Numbered from the stretch's first letter, positions 1-8,084 are shown. The stretch: 14,630 bases of DNA from Selenomonadaceae bacterium (GCA_016280345.1 JAEEGN010000303.1:1-14630); one strand, 5' to 3'. The notes: generated by a model not told the origin, from the letters alone. Made by a program: numbers and translations.

Positions 1-1
1 A

Positions 2-442
2 AGCCGGGAAATCATCCGCACCCTTTTCGGCAGGGAAGGCATGTGGGCGGTGGTGCTGAAGGAGACCGCGGAACCCATTGGGTGTGTCGGCTACCTCCCA
101 GCATCTGCCGCGAATCTGGAAATCAGAGGCGACGACTGCGAGGTGGGCTACTGGATCGGCCGCCCGTTTTGGGGCAAAGGCATTTGCACCGAAGCGCTAC
201 GGCTGGTCGTCGAGCATTGCTTCCTGGTGAAAGGGGTCCAGGCCCTGTGGGCCGGCTATTTCCCCGACAACCCCGCTTCCGTCAGGGTACAGGAGAAATG
301 CGGCTTTGTGGCTACCGGCGAGGAAACGGTGTGCCCGAAGCTCAAAGTGGGGGCGGATCGCAAGGTTCGAGTGATGAAACTGGAAAAGGTGGCTTGGCTC
401 GGCGGCGGAATACATGCTGGTCGTGAACTATTTTTTCGATGA
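2..442 (+). CDS. GNAT-family N-acetyltransferase, 5'-truncated by window edge
   Basis: This is the C-terminal part of a RimJ/RimL-like GNAT acetyltransferase. The frame is open to the left edge, so the true start lies outside the window; the internal ATG at 41 is not a convincing start because coding sequence continues before it. Visible family features are the beta-strand run ending in CEVGYWIG, the acetyl-CoA pyrophosphate-binding turn RPFWGKGICTEAL, and the C-terminal signature NPASVRVQEKCGF that marks this GNAT class. Family knowledge says such enzymes acetylate small-molecule amines or protein N-termini; the substrate cannot be told here. The TGA stop lies within the ATGATAG at 439-445. 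The next gene starts about 38 bases downstream in the same direction, so co-transcription is likely. Confidence 0.88.
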   Translation, partial: SREIIRTLFGREGMWAVVLKETAEPIGCVGYLPASAANLEIRGDDCEVGYWIGRPFWGKGICTEALRLVVEHCFLVKGVQALWAGYFPDNPASVRVQEKCGFVATGEETVCPKLKVGADRKVRVMKLEKVAWLGGGIHAGRELFFR

Positions 443-480
443 TAGCAGGAATGAAGGAAGATGATGGGAGGGCTTTTGTT

Positions 481-813
481 ATGAAGACCATGATTGGATG
501 CTGCGGACTGGACTGCGAGAAATGCGACGCCTATCTGGCGACGATTCGCGACGACGACGCCCTGCGGGAAAAGACGGCAAAGCTGTGGAGCGAGATGAAC
601 CATTTCGAGATCAGGCCGGAATGGATCAACTGCGAGGGCTGCCGCGCCGACGGCGTGAAAACCTTCTTCTGCAGCAACCAGTGCGAGATCCGCAAGTGCG
701 CGTTGGGCAAGGGGTTTGCCACCTGCGGCGAATGTCCGGAAATGGCTGGCTGCAAAACCGTGAAAGCCATCCATGACCACAGCGAGGACGCCGCCAGGAA
801 CCTGAAAGCGTAA
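481..813 (+). CDS. Small cysteine-rich DUF3795-type protein
   Basis: This 110-residue protein has 12 cysteines, arranged as an N-terminal CC-x3-C-x2-C cluster (residues 7, 8, 12, 15), a CEGC pair (51, 54), and a C-terminal group at 64, 68, 73, 82, 85 and 91. The N-terminal pattern MIGxCGLDCxxCxAY and the later CxGC element are what I know from the DUF3795 family, which has no established function. The cysteines suggest zinc or iron-sulfur binding; that is inference. I chose the ATG at 481 because GGGAGGG at 466-472 sits 8 bases upstream and because the family begins just before the first cysteines; in-frame ATGs at 439, 451 and 463 have weaker ribosome sites. It lies between the acetyltransferase and an FeS-flavoprotein-like gene, probably in one transcript. 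Confidence 0.82.
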   Translation: MKTMIGCCGLDCEKCDAYLATIRDDDALREKTAKLWSEMNHFEIRPEWINCEGCRADGVKTFFCSNQCEIRKCALGKGFATCGECPEMAGCKTVKAIHDHSEDAARNLKA

Positions 814-881
814 TGACCGGACGGTAGCCGATGAGGTTCCCGGACCGGTTGTCGAAGGCGATGCGAAGGAGCGAATAAAGC

Positions 882-1583
882 ATGAAGATTCTTGTATTCA
901 ACGGCAGCCCCAAGGGGGAAAAGAGCGACACCCTGCACATCACGCGGACGTTCCTCGACGGCATGAACGACGCGGCTCCGCAGGAAGTGCGTATCGTTTC
1001 CGTCATCGACAGGCACATCGAATACTGCACCGGCTGCTTTTCCTGCAAGCGCAACGGCGGGACCTGCGTCCACGACGACGACGTGCGGGAAATCCTGGGC
1101 GAGATCCTGGCCAGTGACCTGCTGCTGTTCAGCTTCCCGTTACACAGCTACGGGATGCCGGCGCCGCTGAAGGCCCTTGTCGATCGCCTGCTGCCCCTGT
1201 CCGGCATGGCGATGAAGAAAGTGGGGGAACGGTACGAGCACGTAGGCCAGGCGGATTTCTCCCGCTTGCGCTACCTGATGATTTGCGGCTGCGGGTTTCC
1301 CAACAGTCGGCAGAACTTCGAGCCGGCGGTGCAGGCGTTCCGGCTGATGTTCCCGAACCATCATACCGTTCTCACGGTGCCCGAAAGCCCAATGTTCAAC
1401 GCGCCGGAGGCGGCGCCGGTGACCGGGCCGCGGCTCGCGCTGGTGCGGCGGGCCGGAAAGCAGTACGCGGAGCACGGCGCCATCGACGAGGCGTTGCTGG
1501 CCGAGATCGGCACGCCGATGATTCCCGAGGAGACATACGCGGCCATCGTCAACGGAAATTGTGAACAGAAAGGATCGGATTGA
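882..1583 (+). CDS. Flavodoxin-fold NAD(P)H-dependent oxidoreductase / iron-sulfur flavoprotein-like
   Basis: This is a 233-residue protein of the NADPH-dependent FMN reductase superfamily. The N-terminus MKILVFNGSPKGEKSDT is the strand plus FMN-phosphate loop typical of the fold. Cysteines 49, 52, 55 and 62 form C-x2-C-x2-C-x6-C, which fits the compact motif known from archaeal and clostridial iron-sulfur flavoproteins, where it holds a [4Fe-4S] cluster next to FMN. A second FMN-contact segment is seen around SFPLHSYGMPAPLKAL. The expected role is cytosolic low-potential electron transfer or reduction of quinone-, oxygen- or nitro-type acceptors; the real substrate is unknown. AAGGAG at 866-871 lies 10 bases before the ATG. 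It is preceded by a 68-base gap and followed within 2 bases by the racemase gene. Confidence 0.85.
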   Translation: MKILVFNGSPKGEKSDTLHITRTFLDGMNDAAPQEVRIVSVIDRHIEYCTGCFSCKRNGGTCVHDDDVREILGEILASDLLLFSFPLHSYGMPAPLKALVDRLLPLSGMAMKKVGERYEHVGQADFSRLRYLMICGCGFPNSRQNFEPAVQAFRLMFPNHHTVLTVPESPMFNAPEAAPVTGPRLALVRRAGKQYAEHGAIDEALLAEIGTPMIPEETYAAIVNGNCEQKGSD

Positions 1584-1585
1584 GG

Positions 1586-2278
1586 ATGAAAACCATTGGA
1601 TTGCTGGGCGGCATGAGCTGGGAAAGCACCGTCCTTTACTATGAGCTGCTGAACAAGGAGATTGCCGGGCAACTAGGGGGGTTCCACAGTGCTAAGATAT
1701 GGATGTACAACGTGGACTTCGCCGAGCTGGAGGAGAACATGTCGCAGGGCAACTGGGCGGGGAACGCCGCCATCCTGTCCGACGCGGCGCAGCGGTTGGA
1801 AAGCGCCGGCGCCGATTTCATCGTCATCGCCACCAACACGATGCATAAGCTGGTTCCCGAAATCGAGAAGCATATCCGCATCCCCATCCTGCACATCGCC
1901 GACGCGGCGGCGGACCGCGTCCGGAAAGACGGGATTCGTCGCGTCGGATTCCTGGGTACCCGGTTCACGATGACCCAGGATTTCGTCATCGGCCGCCTCA
2001 AAGCCGCGGGGTTGGAAGTTTTCGTTCCCGACGAAAGCGACATCAAGCGCGTGGACGACATCATCTTCCGGGAACTGTGCCTGGGAAAAGTCCGGGATGC
2101 CTCCCGGGAGGAATACCAAAGGATCATTTCCTATATGAAGGACCGGGGGGCCGAAGGCGTCATCCTGGGCTGTACGGAAATCGGCATGCTGGTCGGCGAA
2201 AAGGACAGCCCGGTTCCGGTCTATGACACGACGGTCATCCATGCCCAGGCGGCGGCCCGCCGCGCGATTGAAGGTTGA
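1586..2278 (+). CDS. ygeA: YgeA-like broad-specificity amino-acid racemase (Asp/Glu racemase family)
   Basis: This 230-residue protein belongs to the PLP-independent aspartate/glutamate racemase family. It begins MKTIGLLGGMSWEST, which from memory is close to identical with E. coli YgeA. The first catalytic position is Thr83, in ATNTMHK, instead of Cys; the second is Cys196, in GCTEIG. The Thr/Cys pair is the YgeA arrangement, known for racemising several amino acids such as homoserine and methionine slowly, not aspartate. I preferred ATG 1586 because homologues start there; an upstream in-frame TTG at 1580 would add two residues and would overlap the previous stop. GAAAGGA at 1568-1574 is the likely ribosome site. 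It is the last gene of the run and ends just before a strong terminator. Its role in this organism (D-amino-acid recycling or cell-wall supply) is inference. Confidence 0.9.
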   Translation: MKTIGLLGGMSWESTVLYYELLNKEIAGQLGGFHSAKIWMYNVDFAELEENMSQGNWAGNAAILSDAAQRLESAGADFIVIATNTMHKLVPEIEKHIRIPILHIADAAADRVRKDGIRRVGFLGTRFTMTQDFVIGRLKAAGLEVFVPDESDIKRVDDIIFRELCLGKVRDASREEYQRIISYMKDRGAEGVILGCTEIGMLVGEKDSPVPVYDTTVIHAQAAARRAIEG

Positions 2279-2292
2279 ATGAGCGCCCAAGG

Positions 2293-2334
2293 AAAAATCC
2301 CCGAATGCCCATGACCGGGTATTCGGGGATTTTT
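2293..2334. terminator. Bidirectional rho-independent terminator between convergent genes
   Basis: An 18-base arm at 2293-2310 pairs with 2317-2334 around a 6-base loop, with one G-T wobble. The stem core is ATCCCCGAAT and its complement, flanked by A5 on the left and T5 on the right, so it works for both strands. It sits 14 bases after the racemase stop and 44 bases beyond the stop of the convergent EAL-domain gene. Confidence 0.93.
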
Positions 2335-2377
2335 GGCGTTGCTGATGGGAACTGTGAAGTGCCTGCCCGTGTGCCGT

Positions 2378-5272
2378 CTAGGCATGACTGTCGGCGAAGG
2401 CGAAATAATCCTTGGCGGGCATGGGCTTGGCGAAGAGATAACCCTGGGCGTAGAAGCAGCCGCTTTCCAGCAACAGCGCTTCCTGCGCCTCGGTCTCGAC
2501 GCCTTCGCAGAGTACCTGCATGTGGAGGCTCTCGCCCAGGGCGACGACCTGATGCAGGATACTCTTGCCGCGGCTGGAGGCTTCCGCCGCCAGCAGCATG
2601 GCCCGGTCGATTTTCATGACGTCCATGTCCAAATGTTGCAACATGGCGATGGAGGAATAGCCGGTGCAGAAGTCGTCCATGGAAATGGTGAAGCCCATCT
2701 TCTTGATGGCGGCAATGATGGCGGCCGAGTTCTCGCGTCCCTCCTGGGTATCGAAGTCCACGAAGGCCGTCTCGGTGATTTCCAGGTCAATGGTACCGGG
2801 CGGGAGCTGGTAGCGATCCACGATTTTCTGCAGCCGGTCCAGATAGCCCGGCTCCCGGATGTGGAGCCCCGATTGGTTAATGGAAAGCGGCACTACGGGC
2901 AGGCCCTGGTCGAGGCGCTGGCGCTGCATCCGGCAGACCGTTTCCAGGATATGGTAGTCGAACTCCAGGATGAAGCCGTTTTTCTCGAACAGGGTGATGA
3001 AGAGCCCCGGCATCACGAAGCCCAGCTTCGGGCTCTGCCAGCGGGTCAGGGATTCGGCGCCGACAATCTTGTGGGTGCGGAGGTCGTACTTCGGCTGGAG
3101 CCAGACCTGGAACTCGCCGTCCCGCAGCGCTTGCCGCATGTGGCTTTCGATTTCTTTCTGCTGCAGGCGCTTCTTCTGCAGTTTCTCGTCGTAAATACCG
3201 ATGTTCTCGCCGTTTTCCATGGCCTCCATCTGGGCGGTGTCGGCGTCCGCCATCAGGCGGATGATGTCCGGCTCCTCGTCCGCCGGAATGGCCCGGAGGC
3301 CGAAGTTGTACTCCATGCGGACCGAGTAGCCCCGGCTCTGCAGGAGTGCCGTATCGGCGGCGAACTTCTCGGCGGCGTCCCGGAGCGTCATGCCGTGATC
3401 CAGGTAGCCGAGGACGTAGAGGTGGGTGAATACGGAGGAAATGCCGTCGGCCAGGATCCAGGCGTTCTCAGCGCGGGCGTGCTCGACGAGCTGGCGGATG
3501 CCATCCGCTACCGCTTCCTGGTCCAGGGAGGCTTTCAAGAGGTCGATCCGTCGGGTACTCAGAACCATGATGAAGAGTCGCCCGGCCATCCGGTCCTTCG
3601 CCCGCTTCCTGATAATGCGGGGTGCCTCCCGCTCGAACCAGAGGACGTTCGTGAGACCGTTGAGCTGGTTGTGATAGGCGAGGCGGTAAATCTCCTTCGC
3701 CGATTGCTGACGGAGCCGCATTACGTAGAGCAGGCCACCGATGATCGCGAACAGGACGGCCGCTACCACCGCGATGGACTCCCAGGGATGGTTTGCGATG
3801 TAGGCCATGAGGCTGCGGTTCTGCTCACCCTCAAAGGTGTGACGGGTGACGATTTCGTCGATCCGGGCCTCACCCAGGTGACGGATTTCCTTGTCCAGCA
3901 GCCGGATGAGCCGGGGATCGGCCTGCTGGCTCACCGCGAAGGAAATCATGTGGGAGAAGGCCACGTTGCCGTTGGTGAAAAGGTTCAGATACGAACCCTG
4001 CTCGATGTCGTGCTGGACGGTGATTGCCTTGAGGAACGTCACGTCGGCGCGACCGCCGTTCACCGCTTCCATGCACTCCCTGACGGTATCGTAGTAGCGG
4101 AGGTTCTCGGCCGGGTAGCGTTTGGCGATGAATTCGTGCGTGTAGAAGTGGCTCCGCACGCAGGCGACGATGGGAGAATCCCCCAGTGGCCGGTCGCGCC
4201 GCATGACCGGCACGTAGTTCAGCGTGAGGTATGGCTGGCTCAGGGAAGCGTTGTTCTCCTGCCCCCAGTTGTAATTCGAGAAGTAATCGGCTACAATATC
4301 GATCTCGCCGCTCTTCAGATGATCCAGCACTTCACCGCTGTTCGCCGCTTCCCGGAACTGGAAGGAAAGGCCCAGATCCTTCGCCATGAGCTCCGCAATC
4401 TCGGCAATGATGCCCTTGGGCTTCCCGTCCTCGAAATACGAGAACGGCTTCTGTCCCGGCGACAGGGTGACGGTGACCGTGGGGTTGTTCTTGATGAAAG
4501 CCTTTTCGTCCGAAGTCAGCAGCAACGGCGTTCCGTTGTTGAAATACTTCAGATAGAGTTGCTCGCGGATCTGCGGATTGATGAGCAGGAGGTCCTCCAC
4601 CGCCCGGTCGAACCGCTTCCGGAGTTCCGTGTCCCGCGCCCGCATGGCGATGGCGAAGCGTCCGTTGAAGAGATGGGCAACCATCGGGTTCGGGTTCCGG
4701 TGATAGACGACGCCGTCCACGTAACCATCCAGCTCGCCCTTCATCGTCTTCATCACGATGCTGGTGGGATTGTCAAAAGGAATGAGATCGTAATCGCGCC
4801 CTTGCTCAAAGCCGTAATGCCGGAGGGAAGAAACGATCTCACCGGCGGGGTAGATGTTGGGCGGGAAACCCAGGCGCAACGGCCCGTCGCCGTCCAGGGA
4901 CTTTTCCGGGCGCAGGATCAGGCCGATGGGCGCGTAGATGATCGCGTGGCGGCTCTTGACGATTTCGGGATTCGGATGCTCGATATCCGGCAGGACGGCG
5001 ATCATGTCGATTTCGCCGTGCAGCAGGCGCTCGACTGATTCCGTCGGCGTGCCCGGCACGAATTTCAGACGGAAGCCGCTGTAGTTGGCCACCGACTGCA
5101 GATAGTCATAGATATAGCCGCGGAAATAGCCGTCCGGTCCCTGCGAAATGTAATCGGGGACGTCCATGTAGCCGACATGGAGCAACGGCCGGTCCTGTGC
5201 CGCCGACAGGGAGGCGGGAACGAGCAGGACCAGCAGGAGCCAGGCGACGAACGCGGAGCGGAGATGTCTCAT
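2378..5272 (-). CDS. Membrane c-di-GMP phosphodiesterase-type sensor: signal peptide, two SBP_bac_3 domains, TM, degenerate GGDEF, EAL
   Basis: This is a 964-residue sensor. In order: signal peptide (1 to about 24, RHLR then a Leu/Val-rich core ending SLSAA); periplasmic type-3 solute-binding domain (about 29-250); a second such domain (about 265-480); one membrane helix (about 499-519); a GGDEF-fold domain (about 525-695) with ADGISSVF where RxGGDEF should be, so no cyclase activity is expected; and an EAL domain (about 705-955). The EAL metal and catalytic positions are all present: E740 (in ESL), N799, E831, D866-D867, K887, E923 and Q943. Loop 6 reads DDFCTGYSS, with Cys in place of the usual Gly. 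It probably hydrolyses c-di-GMP in response to a bound small molecule such as an amino acid; the ligand is unknown. I moved the start to the ATG ending at 5272 because AGGAGGG (complement of 5279-5285) lies 6 bases upstream and the signal peptide begins there; 17 further in-frame codons upstream are not needed. Confidence 0.92.
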   Translation of the reverse strand: MRHLRSAFVAWLLLVLLVPASLSAAQDRPLLHVGYMDVPDYISQGPDGYFRGYIYDYLQSVANYSGFRLKFVPGTPTESVERLLHGEIDMIAVLPDIEHPNPEIVKSRHAIIYAPIGLILRPEKSLDGDGPLRLGFPPNIYPAGEIVSSLRHYGFEQGRDYDLIPFDNPTSIVMKTMKGELDGYVDGVVYHRNPNPMVAHLFNGRFAIAMRARDTELRKRFDRAVEDLLLINPQIREQLYLKYFNNGTPLLLTSDEKAFIKNNPTVTVTLSPGQKPFSYFEDGKPKGIIAEIAELMAKDLGLSFQFREAANSGEVLDHLKSGEIDIVADYFSNYNWGQENNASLSQPYLTLNYVPVMRRDRPLGDSPIVACVRSHFYTHEFIAKRYPAENLRYYDTVRECMEAVNGGRADVTFLKAITVQHDIEQGSYLNLFTNGNVAFSHMISFAVSQQADPRLIRLLDKEIRHLGEARIDEIVTRHTFEGEQNRSLMAYIANHPWESIAVVAAVLFAIIGGLLYVMRLRQQSAKEIYRLAYHNQLNGLTNVLWFEREAPRIIRKRAKDRMAGRLFIMVLSTRRIDLLKASLDQEAVADGIRQLVEHARAENAWILADGISSVFTHLYVLGYLDHGMTLRDAAEKFAADTALLQSRGYSVRMEYNFGLRAIPADEEPDIIRLMADADTAQMEAMENGENIGIYDEKLQKKRLQQKEIESHMRQALRDGEFQVWLQPKYDLRTHKIVGAESLTRWQSPKLGFVMPGLFITLFEKNGFILEFDYHILETVCRMQRQRLDQGLPVVPLSINQSGLHIREPGYLDRLQKIVDRYQLPPGTIDLEITETAFVDFDTQEGRENSAAIIAAIKKMGFTISMDDFCTGYSSIAMLQHLDMDVMKIDRAMLLAAEASSRGKSILHQVVALGESLHMQVLCEGVETEAQEALLLESGCFYAQGYLFAKPMPAKDYFAFADSHA

Positions 5273-5308
5273 GATGAGCCCTCCTCGGAAAATGAAACCG
5301 ATTGCCGA

Positions 5309-5338
5309 CAGGAAGTCAGACACGACCAGGACTTCCTG
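5309..5338 (-). repeat. 9-bp inverted repeat in the leader of the EAL sensor gene
   Basis: CAGGAAGTC at 5309-5317 and its exact complement GACTTCCTG at 5330-5338 are separated by 12 bases. It lies 23 bases upstream of the sensor's ribosome site. It has no U tract, so it is not a terminator. It may be a leader hairpin or a DNA operator; the sequence does not say which. Confidence 0.55.
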
Positions 5339-5492
5339 ACATTTATTTGGGAAAAAAGTCGTTCATTATTCGACCCAGGTGACATTTAATATGAATATAT
5401 TCGACGTGAAACGGCGTATTCCTGCCGACAAAAGTCATGGAAAGTGATTCGTTTTTCCCCTGCCGGGGTGTGGGGATTTTCTGAACGTGCCT

Positions 5493-5522
5493 TTGGACTT
5501 TCTGCGGGAAAAATGATATAAT
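5493..5522 (+). promoter_or_regulatory. gyrA promoter (sigma70-type, extended -10)
   Basis: The -35 box is TTGGAC (5493-5498), followed by an 18-base spacer and a perfect TATAAT (5517-5522). TG at 5514-5515 gives an extended -10 (TGATATAAT), which would compensate for the imperfect -35. Transcription would start near 5529, giving a leader of about 70 bases before the TTG start. Confidence 0.75.
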
Positions 5523-5561
5523 GAAGAAGTTTCTGGATTGATTATTTTCCGTTCGCAGCAG

Positions 5562-5580
5562 GAAGGGGCCCGGCCCCTTC
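5562..5580 (+). promoter_or_regulatory. Hairpin in gyrA leader next to the ribosome site
   Basis: GAAGGGGC (5562-5569) pairs perfectly with GCCCCTTC (5573-5580) across a 3-base loop. The stem ends 5 bases before the Shine-Dalgarno GAGGTGAG (5586-5593). It could affect translation start or mRNA stability; no U tract follows, so termination is unlikely. Confidence 0.6.
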
Positions 5581-5585
5581 GATTT

Positions 5586-5593
5586 GAGGTGAG
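5586..5593 (+). promoter_or_regulatory. Ribosome binding site that fixes the gyrA TTG start
   Basis: GAGGTGAG lies 4 bases before TTG 5598, with its GAGG core 8 bases before it. The alternative upstream TTG at 5538 has no such site, and translation from there would run through the leader hairpin. Confidence 0.75.
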
Positions 5594-5597
5594 TTTT

Positions 5598-8027
5598 TTG
5601 GATTCTGGGAAAGACAAGATCGTACCGGTGAATATTTCCGAGGTCATGTCCACGTCGTACATCGACTACGCCATGAGCGTCATCGTCGCCCGGGCGTTGC
5701 CGGACGTGCGGGACGGCCTCAAGCCGGTGCACCGCCGCATCCTCTACGCCATGCAGGAGGCGGGCATGGGGCCGACAAAGCCTTACAAGAAATCGGCCCG
5801 CATCGTCGGTGAAGTCCTCGGTAAATACCACCCCCACGGTGACAGTTCCGTCTATGACGCCATCGTGCGCATGGCGCAGGACTTCTCTATCCGCTACCCG
5901 CTGGCTGACGGTCACGGCAACTTCGGCTCGGTGGACGGCGACCCGGCGGCAGCCATGCGCTACACCGAGGTCCGCATGTCGAGAGTCTCCGAGCTCATGC
6001 TCCAGGACATTGAGAAAGACACCGTGGACTTCGTGCCCAACTACGACGAATCGCTGAAGGAACCGCAGGTATTGCCGGCGAAGTTCCCGCAACTCCTTGT
6101 CAACGGCTCCGCCGGCATCGCCGTGGGCATGGCGACGAACATCCCGCCCCACAACATGCGCGAGGTCATCGACGGCGTCCTGATGCTCATCGACAACCCC
6201 GAGACCACGGTGGACGAGCTGATGACCGTCATCAAGGGGCCGGACTTCCCCACCGGCGGGCAGATCCTCGGCCTCGAAGGCATCAAGAGCGCCTACCGCA
6301 CCGGCCGCGGCGTCGTCCTCATGCGGGCTGAGGCCCACATCGAGACGATGGCCAGCGGCAAGGCCCAGATCATCGTTACTGAGCTTCCCTACCAGGTCAA
6401 CAAGGCCCGGCTCATCGAGAAAATCGCCGAGCTGGTGCGGGACAAGCACATCGAGGGCATCACGGCCCTCCGCGACGAGTCTGACCGCAGCGGCATGCGC
6501 ATCGTCATGGAGCTGCGGCGCGATGCCAACGCCAACGTGATCCTGAACCAGCTCTACAAGCACACCCAGATGCAGGACAGCTTCGGCGTCATCATGCTGG
6601 CCCTGGTGGACGGCCGGCCCCGGGTGCTGAACCTCAAGGAAGTCCTGCATTACTACGTCGAGCACCAGAAAGACGTCATCACCCGGCGCACCCGCTTCGA
6701 GCTGGCGAAAGCCGAGGCCCGTGCCCATATCCTGGAAGGCTTGAACATCGCCCTCGACCATCTGGACGCCGTCATCACCACCATCCGCAGTTCCCGTACC
6801 GCCGACATCGCCCGCGAGGCCCTGATGACGGGCTTCTCCCTCTCCGAGAAGCAGGCCCAGGCCATCCTCGACCTCCGGCTCCAGCGGCTGACCGGTCTCG
6901 AGCGGGAAAAGATCGAGGAGGAGTACCAGGAGGTTTTGAAGAACATCGAATACCTGAAATCCGTCCTGGCCGACGAAGCGAAAATCTTCGGCATCATCCG
7001 CGACGAGCTCACCAAAGTCAAGGAACAGTTCGGCGACGAGCGCCGTACCCGCATCACCATCGACAGCTCCGAGATGGCGGTGGAGGATCTCATCGCCGAG
7101 GAGGACATTGTCGTCACCCTGACCCACGGCGGCTACGTCAAGCGCATCCCGCTGGCCACCTACCGCAACCAGAAGCGCGGCGGCCGCGGCGTCACCGGCA
7201 TGGGCACGAAGGAGACCGACTTCGTCGAGAACCTTCTGATCACCACGACGCATCACACCATCCTGTTCTTCACCAACCGCGGCCTGGTTTACCGGCTCAA
7301 GGGCTACGACATCCCCGAATCGGCCCGGCAGGCGAAGGGTACGGCCATCGTAAATCTCCTGCCATTGTCCGGCGGCGAGACCATCACGGCCGTCATTCCC
7401 GTCAAGGAATTCCGCGAGGACCGTTACCTCTTCATGGCCACCCGCCGGGGCACCGTCAAGAAGACGATCCTGAAGGAGTTTGATACCGTTCGGAAGGGCG
7501 GCCTCATTGCCCTGTCCCTCGACGAGGAGGACGACCTCATCGGCGTGAAGTTCACCGACGGCGAACGGCGCATTGTCCTGGGCACCCGGGACGGCATCGC
7601 CATCGTCTTCGAGGAGCGCGACGTTCGTGTCATGGGCCGTCAGGCCCGGGGCGTCTTCGGCATCCGCCTCAGCGACATGGACGAAGTCGTGGGCATGGAC
7701 ACGTTGCAGGAAGACAGCCAGATTCTCACCGTCAGCGAGGAAGGCTACGGCAAGCGCACCGAGATTTCGGAATACCGCGTCCAGCAGCGCGGCGGCAAGG
7801 GCATCATCAACATGAAGGTCACGGAAAAGACCGGCGCCATCGTCGGCCTGAAAGTCGTTCGCCCCGGTCAGGAGCTCATGCTCATCACCTCCGGCGGCAT
7901 CGTCATACGTACCAATATCGATGAGGTCTCCGTCATCAGCCGCAATACCCAGGGCGTCAAGGTCATCAAGACCGACGCCGGCGACCGCGTCGCCTCCCTG
8001 GCCGTCATGGAACAGAAAAGCGAATGA
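5598..8027 (+). CDS. gyrA: DNA gyrase subunit A
   Basis: GyrA is the breakage-reunion subunit of DNA gyrase (A2B2) that introduces negative supercoils in the cytoplasm. The 809 residues match the usual length. From TTG 5598 the numbering matches E. coli: Ser83 and Asp87 of the quinolone-resistance region (GDSSVYD) are the sensitive-type residues, and the catalytic tyrosine is Tyr122 in AAMRYTEVR. The winged-helix/tower/coiled-coil domain runs to about 500; the C-terminal beta-pinwheel follows. The GyrA box that identifies gyrase rather than topoisomerase IV is QKRGGRG at 525-531, and a second box-like QQRGGKG is at 729-735. There is no long acidic tail. gyrB is not in the window. The gene has its own promoter and terminator, so it appears to be transcribed alone. 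Confidence 0.98.
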   Translation: MDSGKDKIVPVNISEVMSTSYIDYAMSVIVARALPDVRDGLKPVHRRILYAMQEAGMGPTKPYKKSARIVGEVLGKYHPHGDSSVYDAIVRMAQDFSIRYPLADGHGNFGSVDGDPAAAMRYTEVRMSRVSELMLQDIEKDTVDFVPNYDESLKEPQVLPAKFPQLLVNGSAGIAVGMATNIPPHNMREVIDGVLMLIDNPETTVDELMTVIKGPDFPTGGQILGLEGIKSAYRTGRGVVLMRAEAHIETMASGKAQIIVTELPYQVNKARLIEKIAELVRDKHIEGITALRDESDRSGMRIVMELRRDANANVILNQLYKHTQMQDSFGVIMLALVDGRPRVLNLKEVLHYYVEHQKDVITRRTRFELAKAEARAHILEGLNIALDHLDAVITTIRSSRTADIAREALMTGFSLSEKQAQAILDLRLQRLTGLEREKIEEEYQEVLKNIEYLKSVLADEAKIFGIIRDELTKVKEQFGDERRTRITIDSSEMAVEDLIAEEDIVVTLTHGGYVKRIPLATYRNQKRGGRGVTGMGTKETDFVENLLITTTHHTILFFTNRGLVYRLKGYDIPESARQAKGTAIVNLLPLSGGETITAVIPVKEFREDRYLFMATRRGTVKKTILKEFDTVRKGGLIALSLDEEDDLIGVKFTDGERRIVLGTRDGIAIVFEERDVRVMGRQARGVFGIRLSDMDEVVGMDTLQEDSQILTVSEEGYGKRTEISEYRVQQRGGKGIINMKVTEKTGAIVGLKVVRPGQELMLITSGGIVIRTNIDEVSVISRNTQGVKVIKTDAGDRVASLAVMEQKSE

Positions 8028-8041
8028 TTGCGCCGAAAAGC

Positions 8042-8084
8042 GCGAAGAAAAGGCTGCCGCCTCTTGCGGCGGCCTTTTCTTCGC
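8042..8084 (+). terminator. gyrA rho-independent terminator
   Basis: A 19-base arm at 8042-8060 pairs with 8066-8084 around the loop CTCTT, with one G-T wobble. The stem core is GGCTGCCGC with GCGGCGGCC, followed by TTTTCTTC. It begins 14 bases after the gyrA stop. Confidence 0.9.

Larger units (their letters stand above)
5273..5597. other. Divergent intergenic region between the EAL sensor and gyrA
   Basis: This 325-base gap holds the sensor's ribosome site, a 9-base dyad at 5309-5338, an AT-rich stretch at about 5386-5402, the gyrA promoter at 5493-5522 and the gyrA leader hairpin at 5562-5580. I could not settle on a promoter for the - strand gene: TTTCAC/TAAATG-like boxes exist near 5380-5410 but match poorly. 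No small coding frame here has a ribosome site. Confidence 0.7.

Noticed and set aside
2333..5038. Open + strand frame of 901 codons opposite the EAL sensor
   Set aside because: It is fully antisense to a gene with clear domains, has no family motifs and no ribosome site. GC-rich third positions on the other strand explain the lack of stops.
5823..5865. Possible quinolone-resistance change in gyrA
   Set aside because: Ser83 and Asp87 are the sensitive-type residues; Ser84 in place of Ala84 is an ordinary variation.
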